A stretch of 64,000 bases of DNA from Nakamurella flava (lineage in GTDB: Bacteria; Actinomycetota; Actinomycetes; Mycobacteriales; Nakamurellaceae), in contig NZ_SZZH01000001.1 of the NCBI RefSeq assembly GCF_005298075.1, positions 1,178,001-1,242,000 of the forward strand, given 5' to 3'. The notes under the pieces are model-generated. The model was given only the letters and a program-made list of their open reading frames with translations, did no database searches and was not told where the DNA came from. A program made the position numbers and the translations under genes. Shown one piece after another: positions 18,631 through 30,066 of this stretch (within the stretch, counting starts at the first letter, position 1; each line of letters starts with the position of its first letter).

Positions 18631-19107
18631 TCAGTCCCGTCGGCGACCGGCGGCGTCGCGTGAATGGTGTCCACCGCCGGGATTGACCACCGGCGGGACG
18701 CTCTCCAACCAGGACCGCAACCCGGTGAGGGTGGACTCCGACACCGCTATCTCCAGTGGTCGGCCGCCGTGCGTACATCGGATGATGACCGACCCGGCCG
18801 GCAGCAAATCGGGTTCGGTGCCCTCGGCGGCGCGCCGTCCGCCGAGGACGAGCTGGTCCCGCCGCAGCCGCCGGGCCGGGCCGGGCAGCGGCGACAGCGA
18901 CCGGTACATCAGGAACTGGTTCTCGTGGAACAGTGCCTGGCCGAGAACCCACGATCCGCCGCCGGGCGAGAGATCGAACCGCCACGACACATCGACACTG
19001 CCCGACCGCATCAACACGGAGCGTCGCACAGCGATCACTGCGACTGCCGCCACGAGGGCGATCAGTATCGCCAGCCCGAGGAGCTCTGCCAGCGATACGA
19101 CGTCCAT
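18631..19107 (-). CDS. DUF2550 single-pass membrane protein
   Basis: 158 residues from ATG 19107. One N-terminal membrane helix (ELLGLAILIALVAAVAVIAV) is followed by a basic cytoplasmic or extracellular domain containing VDVSWRFDLSPGGGSWVLG, a hallmark of DUF2550. Members sit directly downstream of atpC in mycobacteria (Rv1312) and here the gap to atpC is 22 bp, so it is probably the last gene of that transcript. Function unknown. A longer frame from 19221 would run through atpC and is not credible. Confidence 0.85.
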   Translation of the reverse strand: MDVVSLAELLGLAILIALVAAVAVIAVRRSVLMRSGSVDVSWRFDLSPGGGSWVLGQALFHENQFLMYRSLSPLPGPARRLRRDQLVLGGRRAAEGTEPDLLPAGSVIIRCTHGGRPLEIAVSESTLTGLRSWLESVPPVVNPGGGHHSRDAAGRRRD

Positions 19108-19129
19108 CGTGAGTGTGCCGTTCGGGCGA

Positions 19130-19525
19130 TCAGATCTCGTTACCCGTGGCGAGCAGCTGGGCTCGAGCCCGACGCAGCTCGGCCTCGGCGTCCGCCGAGT
19201 CACCACCCACGGCCTTCGCATCCTGGTACGCCTGGCGGGCCCGGGAGACGTCGATCTCGTCCGACAGCTCCGCGTCCTCGGCGAGGATCGTGACGCCGTC
19301 CTTGGTCACCGAAAGGAACCCACCGTGCACGGCTACGCCGAGGATGTCGGTCCCGTTCGCCGGCACGATCCGGGCGGCGAAGCCCTCTTTCAGCTGCGCC
19401 AGCAGGGGCGCGTGCCCCGCCATCACACCGATGTCGCCGTCGACGGTTCGGGCGACCACCATCTGGGCGGTACCGCTCCACAACTCACGCTCGACCGCCA
19501 CCAGGCTCACCTGGATCTCAGCCAT
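19130..19525 (-). CDS. atpC: ATP synthase F1 subunit epsilon
   Basis: 131 residues from ATG 19525 (MAEIQVSLVAVERELWSG). N-terminal beta-sandwich with GHAPLLAQL, the conserved core of the epsilon subunit, then a helical hairpin rich in Ala/Arg/Glu. It links the gamma shaft to the c-ring and can restrain ATP hydrolysis. Unusually for an atp operon it is separated from atpD by 269 bp containing a strong hairpin (19738-19763), so its expression may be partly uncoupled from the upstream genes. Confidence 0.95.
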   Translation of the reverse strand: MAEIQVSLVAVERELWSGTAQMVVARTVDGDIGVMAGHAPLLAQLKEGFAARIVPANGTDILGVAVHGGFLSVTKDGVTILAEDAELSDEIDVSRARQAYQDAKAVGGDSADAEAELRRARAQLLATGNEI

Positions 19526-19794
19526 GACCAGTCCTCCGCTCGAAATGCCCGCCACCCGGATGGCGCACCGGGTCGGCTTGATAGCGGCAAGGTCCGGCGG
19601 TCCCCGAACCTGGGCCCAGTCTAGGCGACCGCGCCCCGGCTCCCCGAACCGTTCCTGCCGGTACTGCTGTCCGCTCTGTCACTGTCCGGTGAGACCCCGG
19701 CCACCCACAGGTGTCTCGTCTGCCTCACCGTGCACGAACGCCCCGGGCTTTCGCCCGGGGCGTCGCGACACCCCCGCTCCGACCGAGACGGAGG
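19526..19794 (-). other. Non-coding gap between atpD and atpC
   Basis: 269 bp with no supportable gene in any frame. The atpD-proximal end holds a GNRA-capped hairpin, listed separately. The rest, toward atpC, would be its leader and could carry a separate promoter, though I could not pick a convincing -10/-35 pair. Confidence 0.6.
19738..19763 (-). terminator. GNRA-capped hairpin between atpD and atpC
   Basis: Perfect 11-bp stem ACGCCCCGGGC / GCCCGGGGCGT. In the minus-strand transcript the loop is GAAA, a stable tetraloop. It starts 32 nt past the atpD stop. There is no clear U-tract. It may be a terminator, a partial attenuator or an RNA-stability element setting epsilon dosage. Confidence 0.65.
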
Positions 19795-21225
<1,431 letters not shown>

Positions 21226-22161
21226 CTAATCCTCTTCGTTGCCGAGGGCGGCGAGAGCGTCGGCACCACCGACGATCTCGGACAGTTCCTGGGTGATCTG
21301 CGCCTGGCGGGCCTGGTTGGCTTCCCGGCTCAGCTTGCGGATGATGTCGTTGGCGTTGTCGGTGGCCGCCTTGCAGGCGGCGCGCCGGGCCGCCGACTCG
21401 GACGCGGCCGAGTCGAGCAGCGCCGCGAAGATCCGCGTCTTGATGTACTTCGGCAGCATCTCGTCGAGCAACCGGTCGGCCGACGGCTCGAACTCGTAGG
21501 CCGGGAGCAGAGTCTGCTGTGCGGAATTCTCCGACGAGTCGACGTACTCGACCTCCAGCGGGGCCATCCGCCGGGCCTGGGCCGTCTGCGTGATCATCGA
21601 GACGAAGTGGGTGGAGACGAGATGAATCTCGTCGACACCCGCGGTGCCGTCCTCGGTCTCCCCGTTGCTGCCGACGTGGAATGCCGGCAAGAGCGCGTCA
21701 GCCGCCGCCTCGGCGTCCGCGTAGGTCGGCTTCTCGGAGAAGCCGGTCCACGACTGCACGATCGGCCGCTGCCGGAACGTGTAGTACCCGACGCCCTTCC
21801 GACCGATGATGTACAGCACCGGCTCCTTGCCCTGCGAACGCAGCAGCGCTCCGAGCTCCTCGGCCGCCTTGATGACGTTGGCGTTGTAGCCACCGCACAA
21901 TCCGCGGTCCGAGGTGATCAGCAGGATGGCCGCACGCTTGGGCTCCGGCCGCTCGGTGAGCAGCGGGTGGTCGAGCGTGGAGGCCGACGCCAACGCAGTG
22001 AGCACGTCGGTGATCTGCCGCGAGTAGGGAGCCGCCGCCGCGACCTTGGCCTGGGCCTTGGCGATCCGCGAGGTGGCGATCATCTCCATCGCCTTGGTGG
22101 TCTTCTGGGTCGACTTGACCGCGCGCACCCGCTGACGCAGGACACGTACCTGAGCCGCCAT
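21226..22161 (-). CDS. atpG: ATP synthase F1 subunit gamma
   Basis: 311 residues; rotor shaft of F1. Conserved N-terminal helix ([19 protein letters not shown]) and C-terminal helix ([15 protein letters not shown]) wrap as a coiled coil in the catalytic hexamer; GLCGGYN is the central signature. An insertion around residues 195-220 ([17 protein letters not shown]) corresponds to the extra loop seen in mycobacterial gamma subunits. ATG 22161 is preferred over a GTG one codon upstream. Confidence 0.96.
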   Translation of the reverse strand: MAAQVRVLRQRVRAVKSTQKTTKAMEMIATSRIAKAQAKVAAAAPYSRQITDVLTALASASTLDHPLLTERPEPKRAAILLITSDRGLCGGYNANVIKAAEELGALLRSQGKEPVLYIIGRKGVGYYTFRQRPIVQSWTGFSEKPTYADAEAAADALLPAFHVGSNGETEDGTAGVDEIHLVSTHFVSMITQTAQARRMAPLEVEYVDSSENSAQQTLLPAYEFEPSADRLLDEMLPKYIKTRIFAALLDSAASESAARRAACKAATDNANDIIRKLSREANQARQAQITQELSEIVGGADALAALGNEED

Positions 22162-22202
22162 CACTCACCTTCCCTGGGTCGGCCGACGCTTGCCTGCACC
22201 AT

Positions 22203-23846
22203 CTACTTGGCCGGGGCAGCGCGACGGACCTGGACCTTCTCCTGGCCGACGTCCGCGGCATCCATCGCCTTGGCCTCGGCCTGCCGTCCGAGGATGACGC
22301 CCTCGGAGGTGGTGAAGGTGTCGGAGAACTCGGCCAGCAGGTCGATCAGCTTCTTCTCGGACTCGTCCGAGAGGACCTTGGTCTCCTTGATGGTGGCCAG
22401 CGGGCTGCCGGTGGCGTGCCGCAGGAACTGCAGGTACTCGCCCTCGAAGCGACGGACGTCCTGGACCGGGACACGGTCCAGGTGGCCACGGGTGCCGGCC
22501 CAGATCGAGACGACCTGTTCCTCCACCGGGTACGGCGTGTACTGGGGCTGCTTCAGCAGCTCGACCAGACGCGATCCCCGGGACAGCGAACGCTTGGAGG
22601 CGTCGTCCAGGTCGGAACCGAAGGCGGCGAAGGCCTCCAGCTCGCGGTAGGCCGACAGATCCAGACGCAGGGTGCCGGACACCGACTTCATGGCCTTGAT
22701 CTGGGCGGCGCCACCGACGCGCGACACCGAGATGCCGACGTTGACGGCCGGGCGGACACCAGCGTTGAACAGGTCGCCCTGCAGGAAGCACTGGCCGTCG
22801 GTGATCGAGATGACGTTGGTCGGGATGTACGCCGAGACGTCACCCGCCTTGGTCTCGATGATCGGCAGACCGGTCATGGAGCCCGCACCCAGGTCGTCGG
22901 AGAGCTTGGCGCAACGCTCGAGCAGGCGGGAGTGCAAGTAGAAGACGTCGCCGGGGTAGGCCTCGCGGCCCGGCGGGCGACGCAGCAGCAGGGAGATCGC
23001 GCGGTAGGCCTCCGCCTGCTTGGACAGGTCGTCGAACACGATCAGGACGTGCTTGCCCTGGTACATCCAGTGCTGGCCGAGGGCCGACCCGGTGTAGGGG
23101 GCGAGCCACTTGAAGCCGGCCGAATCGGAAGCGGGAGCGGCGACGATCGTCGTGTACTCCAGCGCGCCGGCGTCCTCGAGGGACTGGCGGATGCCGGCGA
23201 TCGTGGTGCCCTTCTGGCCGACGGCGACGTAGATGCAGCGGACCTGCTGCTTCGGGTCGCCGGTCTCCCAGGCCTGCTTCTGGTTGATGATGGTGTCGAC
23301 GCAGACGGCGGTCTTGCCCGTCTTGCGGTCACCGATGATCAGCTGGCGCTGGCCGCGGCCGATCGGCGTCATGGCGTCGATGGCCTTGATGCCGGTCTGC
23401 AGGGGCTCGTGCACACCCTGTCGCTGCACGACGGTGGCGGCCTGGATCTCCAGCGCGCGCTGACCCTCGGAGGCGACCTCGCCCAAGCCGTCGATCGGCT
23501 GACCGAGGGGGTTGACCACCCGGCCGAGGAAGGCGTCGCCGACCGGCACCGAGAGAACCTCGCCGGTGCGGGTGACCTGCTGGCCCTCCTCGATGGTGTT
23601 GGCGTCACCGAGGATGACCGCACCGATGTTGCGGACGTCCAGGTTCAGCGCCACACCGAGTACACCGCCGGGGAACTGCAGCAGCTCGTTGGCCATGGCG
23701 CTCGGCAGACCCTCGACGGTCGCGATGCCGTCGCCGGTCTCGGCGACGATGCCGACCTCTTCCCGGGTCACCTCCGGGCTGTACTGGGTGACGTAGCTCT
23801 CGATCGCGGAGCGGATCTCGTCCGGGGAGATCGTCAACTCGGTCAT
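22203..23846 (-). CDS. atpA: ATP synthase F1 subunit alpha
   Basis: 547 residues; regulatory nucleotide-binding subunit of F1. Walker [11 protein letters not shown], the alpha signature [14 protein letters not shown], and an N-terminal crown domain. The C-terminal tail after the usual end (about residues 510-547, [19 protein letters not shown]...) is the extension found in mycobacterial and related alpha subunits, which suppresses ATP hydrolysis there. It lies between atpH and atpG in the standard order. Confidence 0.97.
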   Translation of the reverse strand: MTELTISPDEIRSAIESYVTQYSPEVTREEVGIVAETGDGIATVEGLPSAMANELLQFPGGVLGVALNLDVRNIGAVILGDANTIEEGQQVTRTGEVLSVPVGDAFLGRVVNPLGQPIDGLGEVASEGQRALEIQAATVVQRQGVHEPLQTGIKAIDAMTPIGRGQRQLIIGDRKTGKTAVCVDTIINQKQAWETGDPKQQVRCIYVAVGQKGTTIAGIRQSLEDAGALEYTTIVAAPASDSAGFKWLAPYTGSALGQHWMYQGKHVLIVFDDLSKQAEAYRAISLLLRRPPGREAYPGDVFYLHSRLLERCAKLSDDLGAGSMTGLPIIETKAGDVSAYIPTNVISITDGQCFLQGDLFNAGVRPAVNVGISVSRVGGAAQIKAMKSVSGTLRLDLSAYRELEAFAAFGSDLDDASKRSLSRGSRLVELLKQPQYTPYPVEEQVVSIWAGTRGHLDRVPVQDVRRFEGEYLQFLRHATGSPLATIKETKVLSDESEKKLIDLLAEFSDTFTTSEGVILGRQAEAKAMDAADVGQEKVQVRRAAPAK

Positions 23847-23917
23847 CGCTGTTCCTGTCCTGTCGCTTCCGTCTGCACTTCAGTTCGTCGTGGATGGGCC
23901 GGGGTGGCCCGACCGGG

Positions 23918-24739
23918 TCAACCGGCCAGGCGCCGCCGCAGGCCTTCCAGTTTGGCCGAGACCGTGCCGTCGATGACCTCGTCACCGACCTGCACGCGGA
24001 TGCCACCGAGCACGGCCCGGTCGACCTCCACATGGATCGACACCGGCCGGCCGTAGATCCGGCCGAGGGCGCCGGTCAACCGTTCGGTCTGCTCGGGGCT
24101 CAGGGCCACCGCGCTCCGCACGATCGCCACCACCTTGTCGCGACGCTCAGCGGCCTGATCGACCAGTTCGCGGATGCCGTGGGTGAACGACCGACCGGCC
24201 GTGTCCCGAGCGAGCGCGTCGGTCAGCTCGACGACGAGCGGGTGGGCCTTACCGGCCAGCAGCCGGTCGACCAACGCACTGCGGGCCGACGGGTCGGCGG
24301 TCGGGTCGTCGAGGATGACAGACAGCTCGGGCGCGCCGTCGACGATGCGGGCGAACCGGAAGAGCTGGTCCTCCACCTCGTCGAGCTCGCCGGAGCGCTC
24401 GGCCCGCAGGAACAACGCGGTGCGGCTGACCCGCCGCAGAGCCTCCTGCAGGTCGCGAGCGCTCGACCAGTCCTGGCGCGCCGCGAACTGCACGACATCG
24501 ACGGCCGGGTCGCCCACCTTGCCGTTGAGCAGACGACCGGCCAGGGAGGCCCGGTCGTCACCGCCGACGGTGGACTCCGACAGTGCCCGGCGCAGCGGTA
24601 CCTGCGTCAGCAGCAAGTCCGAGACGGCGTTGAGCTGCCCACCAAGGGTGGACAGGCCCGCGTCGTCCAGCGGCCCGGCCACCTGCAGCAGGTGCGCGGT
24701 GACCCGGGCGAGGGAGTCACGGCTGGCGAGGTGCTGCAT
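23918..24739 (-). CDS. atpH: ATP synthase F1 subunit delta
   Basis: 273 residues, longer than the ~180 of most bacteria, as usual in actinobacteria. The helical N-terminal domain is followed by a C-terminal sheet with RPVSIHVEVDRAVLGGIRVQ, the delta signature. It connects F1 to the b-stalk. Its ATG overlaps the last base of the atpF stop (TGATG), so the two are coupled. In mycobacteria b and delta are fused in one protein alongside b-prime; here they are separate. Confidence 0.94.
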   Translation of the reverse strand: MQHLASRDSLARVTAHLLQVAGPLDDAGLSTLGGQLNAVSDLLLTQVPLRRALSESTVGGDDRASLAGRLLNGKVGDPAVDVVQFAARQDWSSARDLQEALRRVSRTALFLRAERSGELDEVEDQLFRFARIVDGAPELSVILDDPTADPSARSALVDRLLAGKAHPLVVELTDALARDTAGRSFTHGIRELVDQAAERRDKVVAIVRSAVALSPEQTERLTGALGRIYGRPVSIHVEVDRAVLGGIRVQVGDEVIDGTVSAKLEGLRRRLAG

Positions 24740-25251
24740 CAGCGCTCCAGATCCGCGAGGAAGCGCTCGACGGTCTGCCGCTGCCGGGCTTCGTCCTCCA
24801 GGGACTCACCGACGATGCGACCGGCCAGGTCGACCGACATCCGACCGAGGTCTCCGCGGAGCTCGGCCACGATCTGCGCCCGCTGCGCCTCGAGCTGGGC
24901 CCGACCGGAGGCGGCGACCCGCTCGGTCTCCTCGTGGGCCTTGGCCAGCATGTCGTCCCGGATGGCCTGGGCCTGAGCCCGGGCGTCCTCCCGGATCTTG
25001 GCGGCTTCCTCGCGGGCCCCGGCCAACTGCTGGTTGTACTGGTCCAGCGCGGCCTTGGCCGCATTCTGGGCCTCCTCGGCCTTGGCGATGCCGCCTTCGA
25101 TCGCCTTGGTGCGGGCCGCGTAGGCCTTTTCGAACTGCGGCCAGACAAACTTGGCCAGCACGAACACCAGGATGGCGAAGGCGACCGCACCGATGATCAC
25201 CTCACCGATCGGCAGGCCGATCGGGTTGGTGGCTTCAGCAGCTACGTACAT
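24739..25251 (-). CDS. atpF: ATP synthase Fo subunit b
   Basis: 170 residues. One N-terminal membrane helix (GEVIIGAVAFAILVFVLAKFVWPQ) followed by a long charged coiled coil (EKAYAARTKAIEGGIAKAEE...), the peripheral stalk. It is placed between atpE and atpH; the gap to atpE is 46 bp. Confidence 0.95.
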   Translation of the reverse strand: MYVAAEATNPIGLPIGEVIIGAVAFAILVFVLAKFVWPQFEKAYAARTKAIEGGIAKAEEAQNAAKAALDQYNQQLAGAREEAAKIREDARAQAQAIRDDMLAKAHEETERVAASGRAQLEAQRAQIVAELRGDLGRMSVDLAGRIVGESLEDEARQRQTVERFLADLER

Positions 25252-25297
25252 GACGATCCTCGACTCTCTCGCCTCGACGATGAACGGAGGGGCGAGA

Positions 25298-25696
<399 letters not shown>

Positions 25697-26506
25697 TCAG
25701 TGCGAGTCGGCGAGCGACGACTCGAGGTAGATGGCCGTGAGCAGAGTGAAGACGTAGGCCTGCAGGCTGCAGATCAACAGCTCGAAGAACACCAGCCCGA
25801 TGCTGCCGACTGCCGGCAGCACGCCCAGGGCGTAATTGAGCGCGGTGCCGGTCCCCCACAGGTACAGAGTGCCGACGCCCGCGATGGTGATCAGCATGTG
25901 ACCGGCGAACATGTTGGCGAACAACCGGATGGCCAGGGTGAACGGCCGCAGGATGATGTTCGACAGGAATTCGATCGGGATCAGCAGCGCGTGCATGGCG
26001 ACCGGGATACCCGGGATGTAGCACATCAGCTTGAAGAATCCGAAGAACCCGTGCTTGCGGATCCCGACGAACATGTAGAGCACCCAGACCAGCACGGCCA
26101 GGAAGACCGGGATCGCGAAGTGCGAGGTCACCGGCAGCTGGGCGACCGGGACGATGCCCCAGATGTTCTGGATCAGGATGAAGACGAAGAGGGTGCAGAG
26201 GAAGCCGGCCCACTTGCGGCCGTTCGGTCCACCGAGGATCTCGATGGCCACACCGTTGCGGATGAAGCCATAGATGCCCTCGCCGGCGAACTGGAGCTTG
26301 CCGGGCAGGATCGCGGCCCGACGGGACGCGGCGAGGAAGAACGCGATGATCAGGACGGTGCCGAGGACCAGCAGCACCATCGCCTTGACCGACGCGATGA
26401 CGGTGCCGTCACCGATCCGGTCGAAGAAGAAAGCATGCTCGACGGACGGAGCCTCGAACTCGTCTGCCGCGACCATGACGGTTTGCGACAGCTGGCTCAG
26501 GGACAC
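25697..26506 (-). CDS. atpB: ATP synthase Fo subunit a
   Basis: 269 residues with five to six membrane helices. The conserved proton-channel Arg is in LAIRLFANMFAGHML, and the C-terminal helix has LLICSLQAYVFTLLTAIYL. GTG 26506 is preceded by GAAGGGAG and overlaps the end of the AtpZ-like gene by 10 bp; an internal ATG at 26476 is the alternative. Confidence 0.95.
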   Translation of the reverse strand: MSLSQLSQTVMVAADEFEAPSVEHAFFFDRIGDGTVIASVKAMVLLVLGTVLIIAFFLAASRRAAILPGKLQFAGEGIYGFIRNGVAIEILGGPNGRKWAGFLCTLFVFILIQNIWGIVPVAQLPVTSHFAIPVFLAVLVWVLYMFVGIRKHGFFGFFKLMCYIPGIPVAMHALLIPIEFLSNIILRPFTLAIRLFANMFAGHMLITIAGVGTLYLWGTGTALNYALGVLPAVGSIGLVFFELLICSLQAYVFTLLTAIYLESSLADSH

Positions 26507-26904
26507 TCGGTCTCCCTTCGGGTGCCGGCCGGAGGTTGGCCTTGGTGGCTCGGCGCCGTCGGGAAGACGGCGGCGGTGCCGGAAGTCGTACGGGGCGGGG
26601 TGCTGCTGGTGCTGCTGGTGTTCGGCTTCTCGCGCTGCGAAGTGCTCGACGCGGCCGTGGTCTTCGTCGTCGGATCAACGCCCGTGGCCCCGAAACGCAT
26701 GACCACGGCATAGATGCCGAGCCCCATGCCGATCAGCAGGCCGATCGGGGTCATCAGGCGGGTGCCCCACCAATGATCCAACAGCCAGCCAAGGCCACCC
26801 CACACCACGAAGCCGGCGATGAGAGTGGACAGAACCGCCCAGCCTTCGTTCGACGCCGGTGATGGAGCCTTGGCGAGCGAACGCGGTCGGGCGGTGATCT
26901 TCAT
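26497..26904 (-). CDS. AtpZ/AtpI-like two-helix membrane protein upstream of atpB
   Basis: 135 residues from ATG 26904. Two membrane helices (VLSTLIAGFVVWGGLGWLLD and MTPIGLLIGMGLGIYAVVM) match the AtpZ/F0F1 assembly-factor family. The second half is a Thr/Ser-rich disordered tail (KTTAASSTSQREKPNTSS...), unusually long for the family. Family members help c-ring assembly or Mg transport. It overlaps atpB by 10 bp and is therefore coupled to the operon. Confidence 0.8.
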   Translation of the reverse strand: MKITARPRSLAKAPSPASNEGWAVLSTLIAGFVVWGGLGWLLDHWWGTRLMTPIGLLIGMGLGIYAVVMRFGATGVDPTTKTTAASSTSQREKPNTSSTSSTPPRTTSGTAAVFPTAPSHQGQPPAGTRRETECP

Positions 26905-27107
26905 GGCGTAGGGGACCCTATCAGGTGGTTCCTCGCTCGTCGCGCTCACACGATCCGCATCTTCTACACAGTGTCGAAGGTTACTCCGCACGATGTGACG
27001 GGGCCGCTGGCAACAGGTCTCGGCCTCTGTTGTATCAGGACCTGCGGCACCGGCCAGCGGCGCGCGGCCCGCCCGGATGGCCCACCCACGGTCGTCCACG
27101 GGCGGGA

Positions 27108-27590
27108 TCACTGCGGATCGACGTAGAAGATCTTCAAGGTCCAGACGTACCGCAGATGCGCCGCGAGCCAGGTGAAGACGCCGAGGGCGACCGCGCCGGC
27201 GAGCCATCGGGTGTCGACCGGGCCGTCGACGGGCATCAGGACCAGCACCACCCCCAACGCGATCACCTTGGCGACATAGGTGGTGAGGGCGCCCATCATG
27301 ACGGCCTGCGGGTTGCGGCTGCCGACCCGGGCCAGGACGACCGCCGACACGGTGAAGAACAGCCCCACGATTGCCGTGCCCAGCGCGACGCCGGCCAGCG
27401 CGCGACTTCCGGCTGTCAGCCCACCGATCACCCCGAGAACGGCACCCGCGGCCAGCAGCGCCGTCCAGCAGAGTCGGAGGTGGGCCAGGCTCCACATACC
27501 CCGGGTCCGGCTGCGCTCCGCGATCTGCCGGGTGGCGTCGATGGACGGAGTGAGATCGACCCGTCGGGGGTCCGACGGTGATTCGGTCAC
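27108..27590 (-). CDS. Four-helix membrane protein, ATP synthase subunit I-like
   Basis: 160 residues, GTG start at 27590. A polar N-terminus of about 35 residues is followed by four membrane segments. Position between wecA and atpB, size and topology match Rv1303 of M. tuberculosis, an AtpI-type protein thought to assist c-ring assembly. The sequence itself is poorly conserved, so the function is by position. Confidence 0.75.
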   Translation of the reverse strand: MTESPSDPRRVDLTPSIDATRQIAERSRTRGMWSLAHLRLCWTALLAAGAVLGVIGGLTAGSRALAGVALGTAIVGLFFTVSAVVLARVGSRNPQAVMMGALTTYVAKVIALGVVLVLMPVDGPVDTRWLAGAVALGVFTWLAAHLRYVWTLKIFYVDPQ

Positions 27591-27692
27591 GGCGTGTGGT
27601 GCCCTTCTCTTCGCAGTCCGGCGACGTCCGTCGGACCCGGTCTGGCTGTCGGCGTCTCCCGCCGCTCGCGGCCGCCGGGTGACGGGCGCCGG

Positions 27693-28886
27693 TCAGGCGG
27701 CGATCCGCTCCGGCGGCGAATCGGCCCCCGGGCTCCGGCGCTGTACCCGCCGGGCCCGGATGCGGGGCCACACCGACAGGCCGGCGGCCGCGATGAGCAG
27801 CACGACCATCGCCACGACTGCTATCACGATGCCACGGTCGGTGGTGAGGAACGCCAACGAGACCGCGCCGCCGGCCAGGATCGCCGCCCACAGGTAGAAG
27901 ACGAGGACGGCCTGCCGTTGGGTGTGGCCGATGGCCAGCATGCGGTGGTGCAGGTGCTGCTTGTCGGCGCTGAACGGATGCCGGCCCTCCTTGGTGCGCC
28001 GGATGACGGCCATCAGGAAGTCCAGGACCGGGATGAAGACCACGGCCAAGGCGACCACCAGCGGGGCCAGCAGGGCGATCGTGGAGCGTGGGCCGAAGGT
28101 CGAGGTGTCGAGACGTCCGTTGGCGCTCACCGTCGCGGCGGCCATGGCCAGGCCGATGAACATGGCGCCCGAGTCGCCCATGAAGATGCGGGCCGGCCAG
28201 AAGTTGTGGGGCAGGAACCCGATACAGGCCCCGACCAGCGCCGCGGCCATCAAGGGCGGTTGCGAGGCGTACGTGTCGTTGCCGGACAGGAACAGCTGCC
28301 GGGTGGAGAACACGAACAGGGCCAGGGCGGAGATCGCCGCCACCCCGGCCAGCAGCCCGTCGAGGCCGTCGATGAAGTTCATGGCGTTGGTCAGGATGAC
28401 CGTCAGCAGAATGGTCAGCACCACGCCCTGCGTCTGGTCGAGGAAGACGACCTGCCCCCCGGTGTCACTGTCCGGCAACCAGAGTGACTGCCACTGCACG
28501 CCGAACAGCACGAGGACGCCAGCGGCCAGGATCTGGCCGGCGAGCTTGGCCACCGCGTCCAGGTCGAACCGGTCGTCCAGGACGCCGACCAGACAGATCA
28601 CCGCTCCGGCGACCAGGACGCCGACGATCTCCGAGGACGCCCGGAACGCCGCCGACAGCGCCGGCAGCTGCAGGGCCATGAGCACGGCGCCGGCGAAACC
28701 CAGATAGACCGCGACCCCGCCCATCCGCGGGATCGGCAGACTGTGCACGTCCCGGTCCCGGATCGGGGTGACCGCTCCCACCCGGACGGCCAACAGACGG
28801 ACCAGCCCGGTCAGGACGAACGTGACGACGACGGCGGTCCCGAAGACCAGCGCGTACTCGCGCGCCGGGATCACATACGCCGCCAC
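27693..28886 (-). CDS. wecA: Undecaprenyl-phosphate GlcNAc-1-phosphate transferase (WecA/Rfe family)
   Basis: About 397 residues, ~11 membrane helices. Transfers GlcNAc-1-phosphate from UDP-GlcNAc to a polyprenyl phosphate, starting arabinogalactan/teichoic-type cell-wall linkers in actinobacteria. Signature sites: LDDRFDLDAVAK (Asp pair), NAMNFIDGLDGLLAG, KIF-like RIFMGDSGAMFIGL, and HLHHRMLAIGHTQ. The GTG at 28886 (AAYVIPAREYALVFG) gives a start close to the first helix; a GTG at 28913 adds nine residues. The location next to the atp operon matches M. tuberculosis (Rv1302). Confidence 0.92.
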   Translation of the reverse strand: MAAYVIPAREYALVFGTAVVVTFVLTGLVRLLAVRVGAVTPIRDRDVHSLPIPRMGGVAVYLGFAGAVLMALQLPALSAAFRASSEIVGVLVAGAVICLVGVLDDRFDLDAVAKLAGQILAAGVLVLFGVQWQSLWLPDSDTGGQVVFLDQTQGVVLTILLTVILTNAMNFIDGLDGLLAGVAAISALALFVFSTRQLFLSGNDTYASQPPLMAAALVGACIGFLPHNFWPARIFMGDSGAMFIGLAMAAATVSANGRLDTSTFGPRSTIALLAPLVVALAVVFIPVLDFLMAVIRRTKEGRHPFSADKQHLHHRMLAIGHTQRQAVLVFYLWAAILAGGAVSLAFLTTDRGIVIAVVAMVVLLIAAAGLSVWPRIRARRVQRRSPGADSPPERIAA

Positions 28887-29214
28887 GGGCGCCACCCTAA
28901 CGGCGTCCGGCACACCGGTCGGGTTCCTGCTGGTCGGGCGCGGCGCGGAGCCGGCCCCGCGACATCACCGGCGCGGGACGCCGGACGGGTCACCGAACGG
29001 GGTGTATTTCGGTTACGGCATCGTCACGGGGCAACCGGCCGGCGCCCGCGGAGTCTCTTCAACGGCGGGAACGGCGGTCGTCGACTCCGACCCGACGCCC
29101 GGGACCACGCGGTACCGACGCCGCCGTCACCCGAAACCCCACGCCGGGGGTGCACGAAGGCCCGGACCGATCGCTGTCGGTCCGGGCCTTCGGCGATGAC
29201 CGGGGCGGCGCTGG
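28887..29214. other. Intergenic region between tsaC and wecA
   Basis: 328 bp without a supportable gene. It holds a tsaC terminator hairpin (29156-29191) and must contain the wecA promoter if wecA is transcribed separately. No clear promoter motif is visible to me. Confidence 0.6.
29156..29191 (-). terminator. Hairpin terminator downstream of tsaC
   Basis: 15-bp perfect stem GAAGGCCCGGACCGA / TCGGTCCGGGCCTTC with a 6-nt loop, 23 nt past the tsaC stop. It should separate tsaC from wecA. Confidence 0.75.
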
Positions 29215-29916
29215 TCAGCCGGCCGACAGCTGTTCGACCTCGCCGACGACCTCGCGCAGCCGATCGATCGACACCGCCCCCTCGCGCAGCACCCGGGGCA
29301 CCGGTCCGGTGACGTCCACCACGGTCGATGCGACCCCGATCGGCGCCGGTCCCCCGTCCAGGTAGACGTCGACACGCTCACCGAGCTGTTCCACGGCCTG
29401 GTCGACGGCGGTCGCCGGGGGGTGGCCGGACCGGTTCGCGCTCGACACCGCCATCGGGCCGACCATCCGCAACAGATCCAGGGCCACCGGGTGCAGCGGC
29501 ATCCGCAACATGACGGTGCCGTGGCTGTCCCCGAGGTCCCAGCGCAGCGACGGGGCGTGTTCGACGACGAGCGACAGGCCCCCGGGCCAGAACGCCTCGA
29601 TGAGGGTGCGGGCCACCGGGGGGACGGCGAGCACCAGGCCGTCGATCGTGCTCCAGGACCCGACGAGGACCGGGACCGGCATGTCCGGGCCGCGGCCCTT
29701 GGCGGCGAGCAGGGCGCGCACGGCGGCGGCGTTGAAGGCGTCGGCCCCGATGCCGTAGACGGTGTCGGTGGGCAGCACCACCAGGTTGCCGCTACGAGCG
29801 GTCCGGGCGGCCGCCTCCAGCCCGCTGCGGCGGGTGACGGGATCGGCACAGGAATAGACACGGTCACCGGCGTGGTCGGACGGGACGGCACCGGTCGCGG
29901 GGTCGGGGCTGGTCAC
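29215..29916 (-). CDS. tsaC: L-threonylcarbamoyladenylate synthase (Sua5/YciO/YrdC)
   Basis: 233 residues. Makes threonylcarbamoyl-AMP from Thr, bicarbonate and ATP for t6A37 of tRNAs reading ANN codons. The YrdC core shows VVLPTDTVYGIGADAF, KGRGPDMPVPVLV and SSANRSGHPPAT. It is the short TsaC form, without the Sua5 C-terminal domain. The place between prmC and wecA matches Rv1301. It is divergent from the Dabb gene. Confidence 0.92.
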   Translation of the reverse strand: MTSPDPATGAVPSDHAGDRVYSCADPVTRRSGLEAAARTARSGNLVVLPTDTVYGIGADAFNAAAVRALLAAKGRGPDMPVPVLVGSWSTIDGLVLAVPPVARTLIEAFWPGGLSLVVEHAPSLRWDLGDSHGTVMLRMPLHPVALDLLRMVGPMAVSSANRSGHPPATAVDQAVEQLGERVDVYLDGGPAPIGVASTVVDVTGPVPRVLREGAVSIDRLREVVGEVEQLSAG

Positions 29917-30066
29917 CCCGCCATCCCATCACGTCGTCGCCGCGGCAGGCACGGGAAGGCCGCGGCGGGGCGCTCGATCACCGGGCCGGGCGTCGTGCCT
30001 ATCCTCGATCCCGACGCCCCCGGCTCCCGCCGACGGCCCAGCCACGGAACGGAATGAGGACCGACG

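Noticed and set aside
26905-27107. Possible extension of the AtpZ-like frame upstream to 27891
   Set aside because: The segment upstream of ATG 26904 is Arg/Gly/Pro-rich and overlaps the AtpI-like gene in another frame; no homology is expected there.
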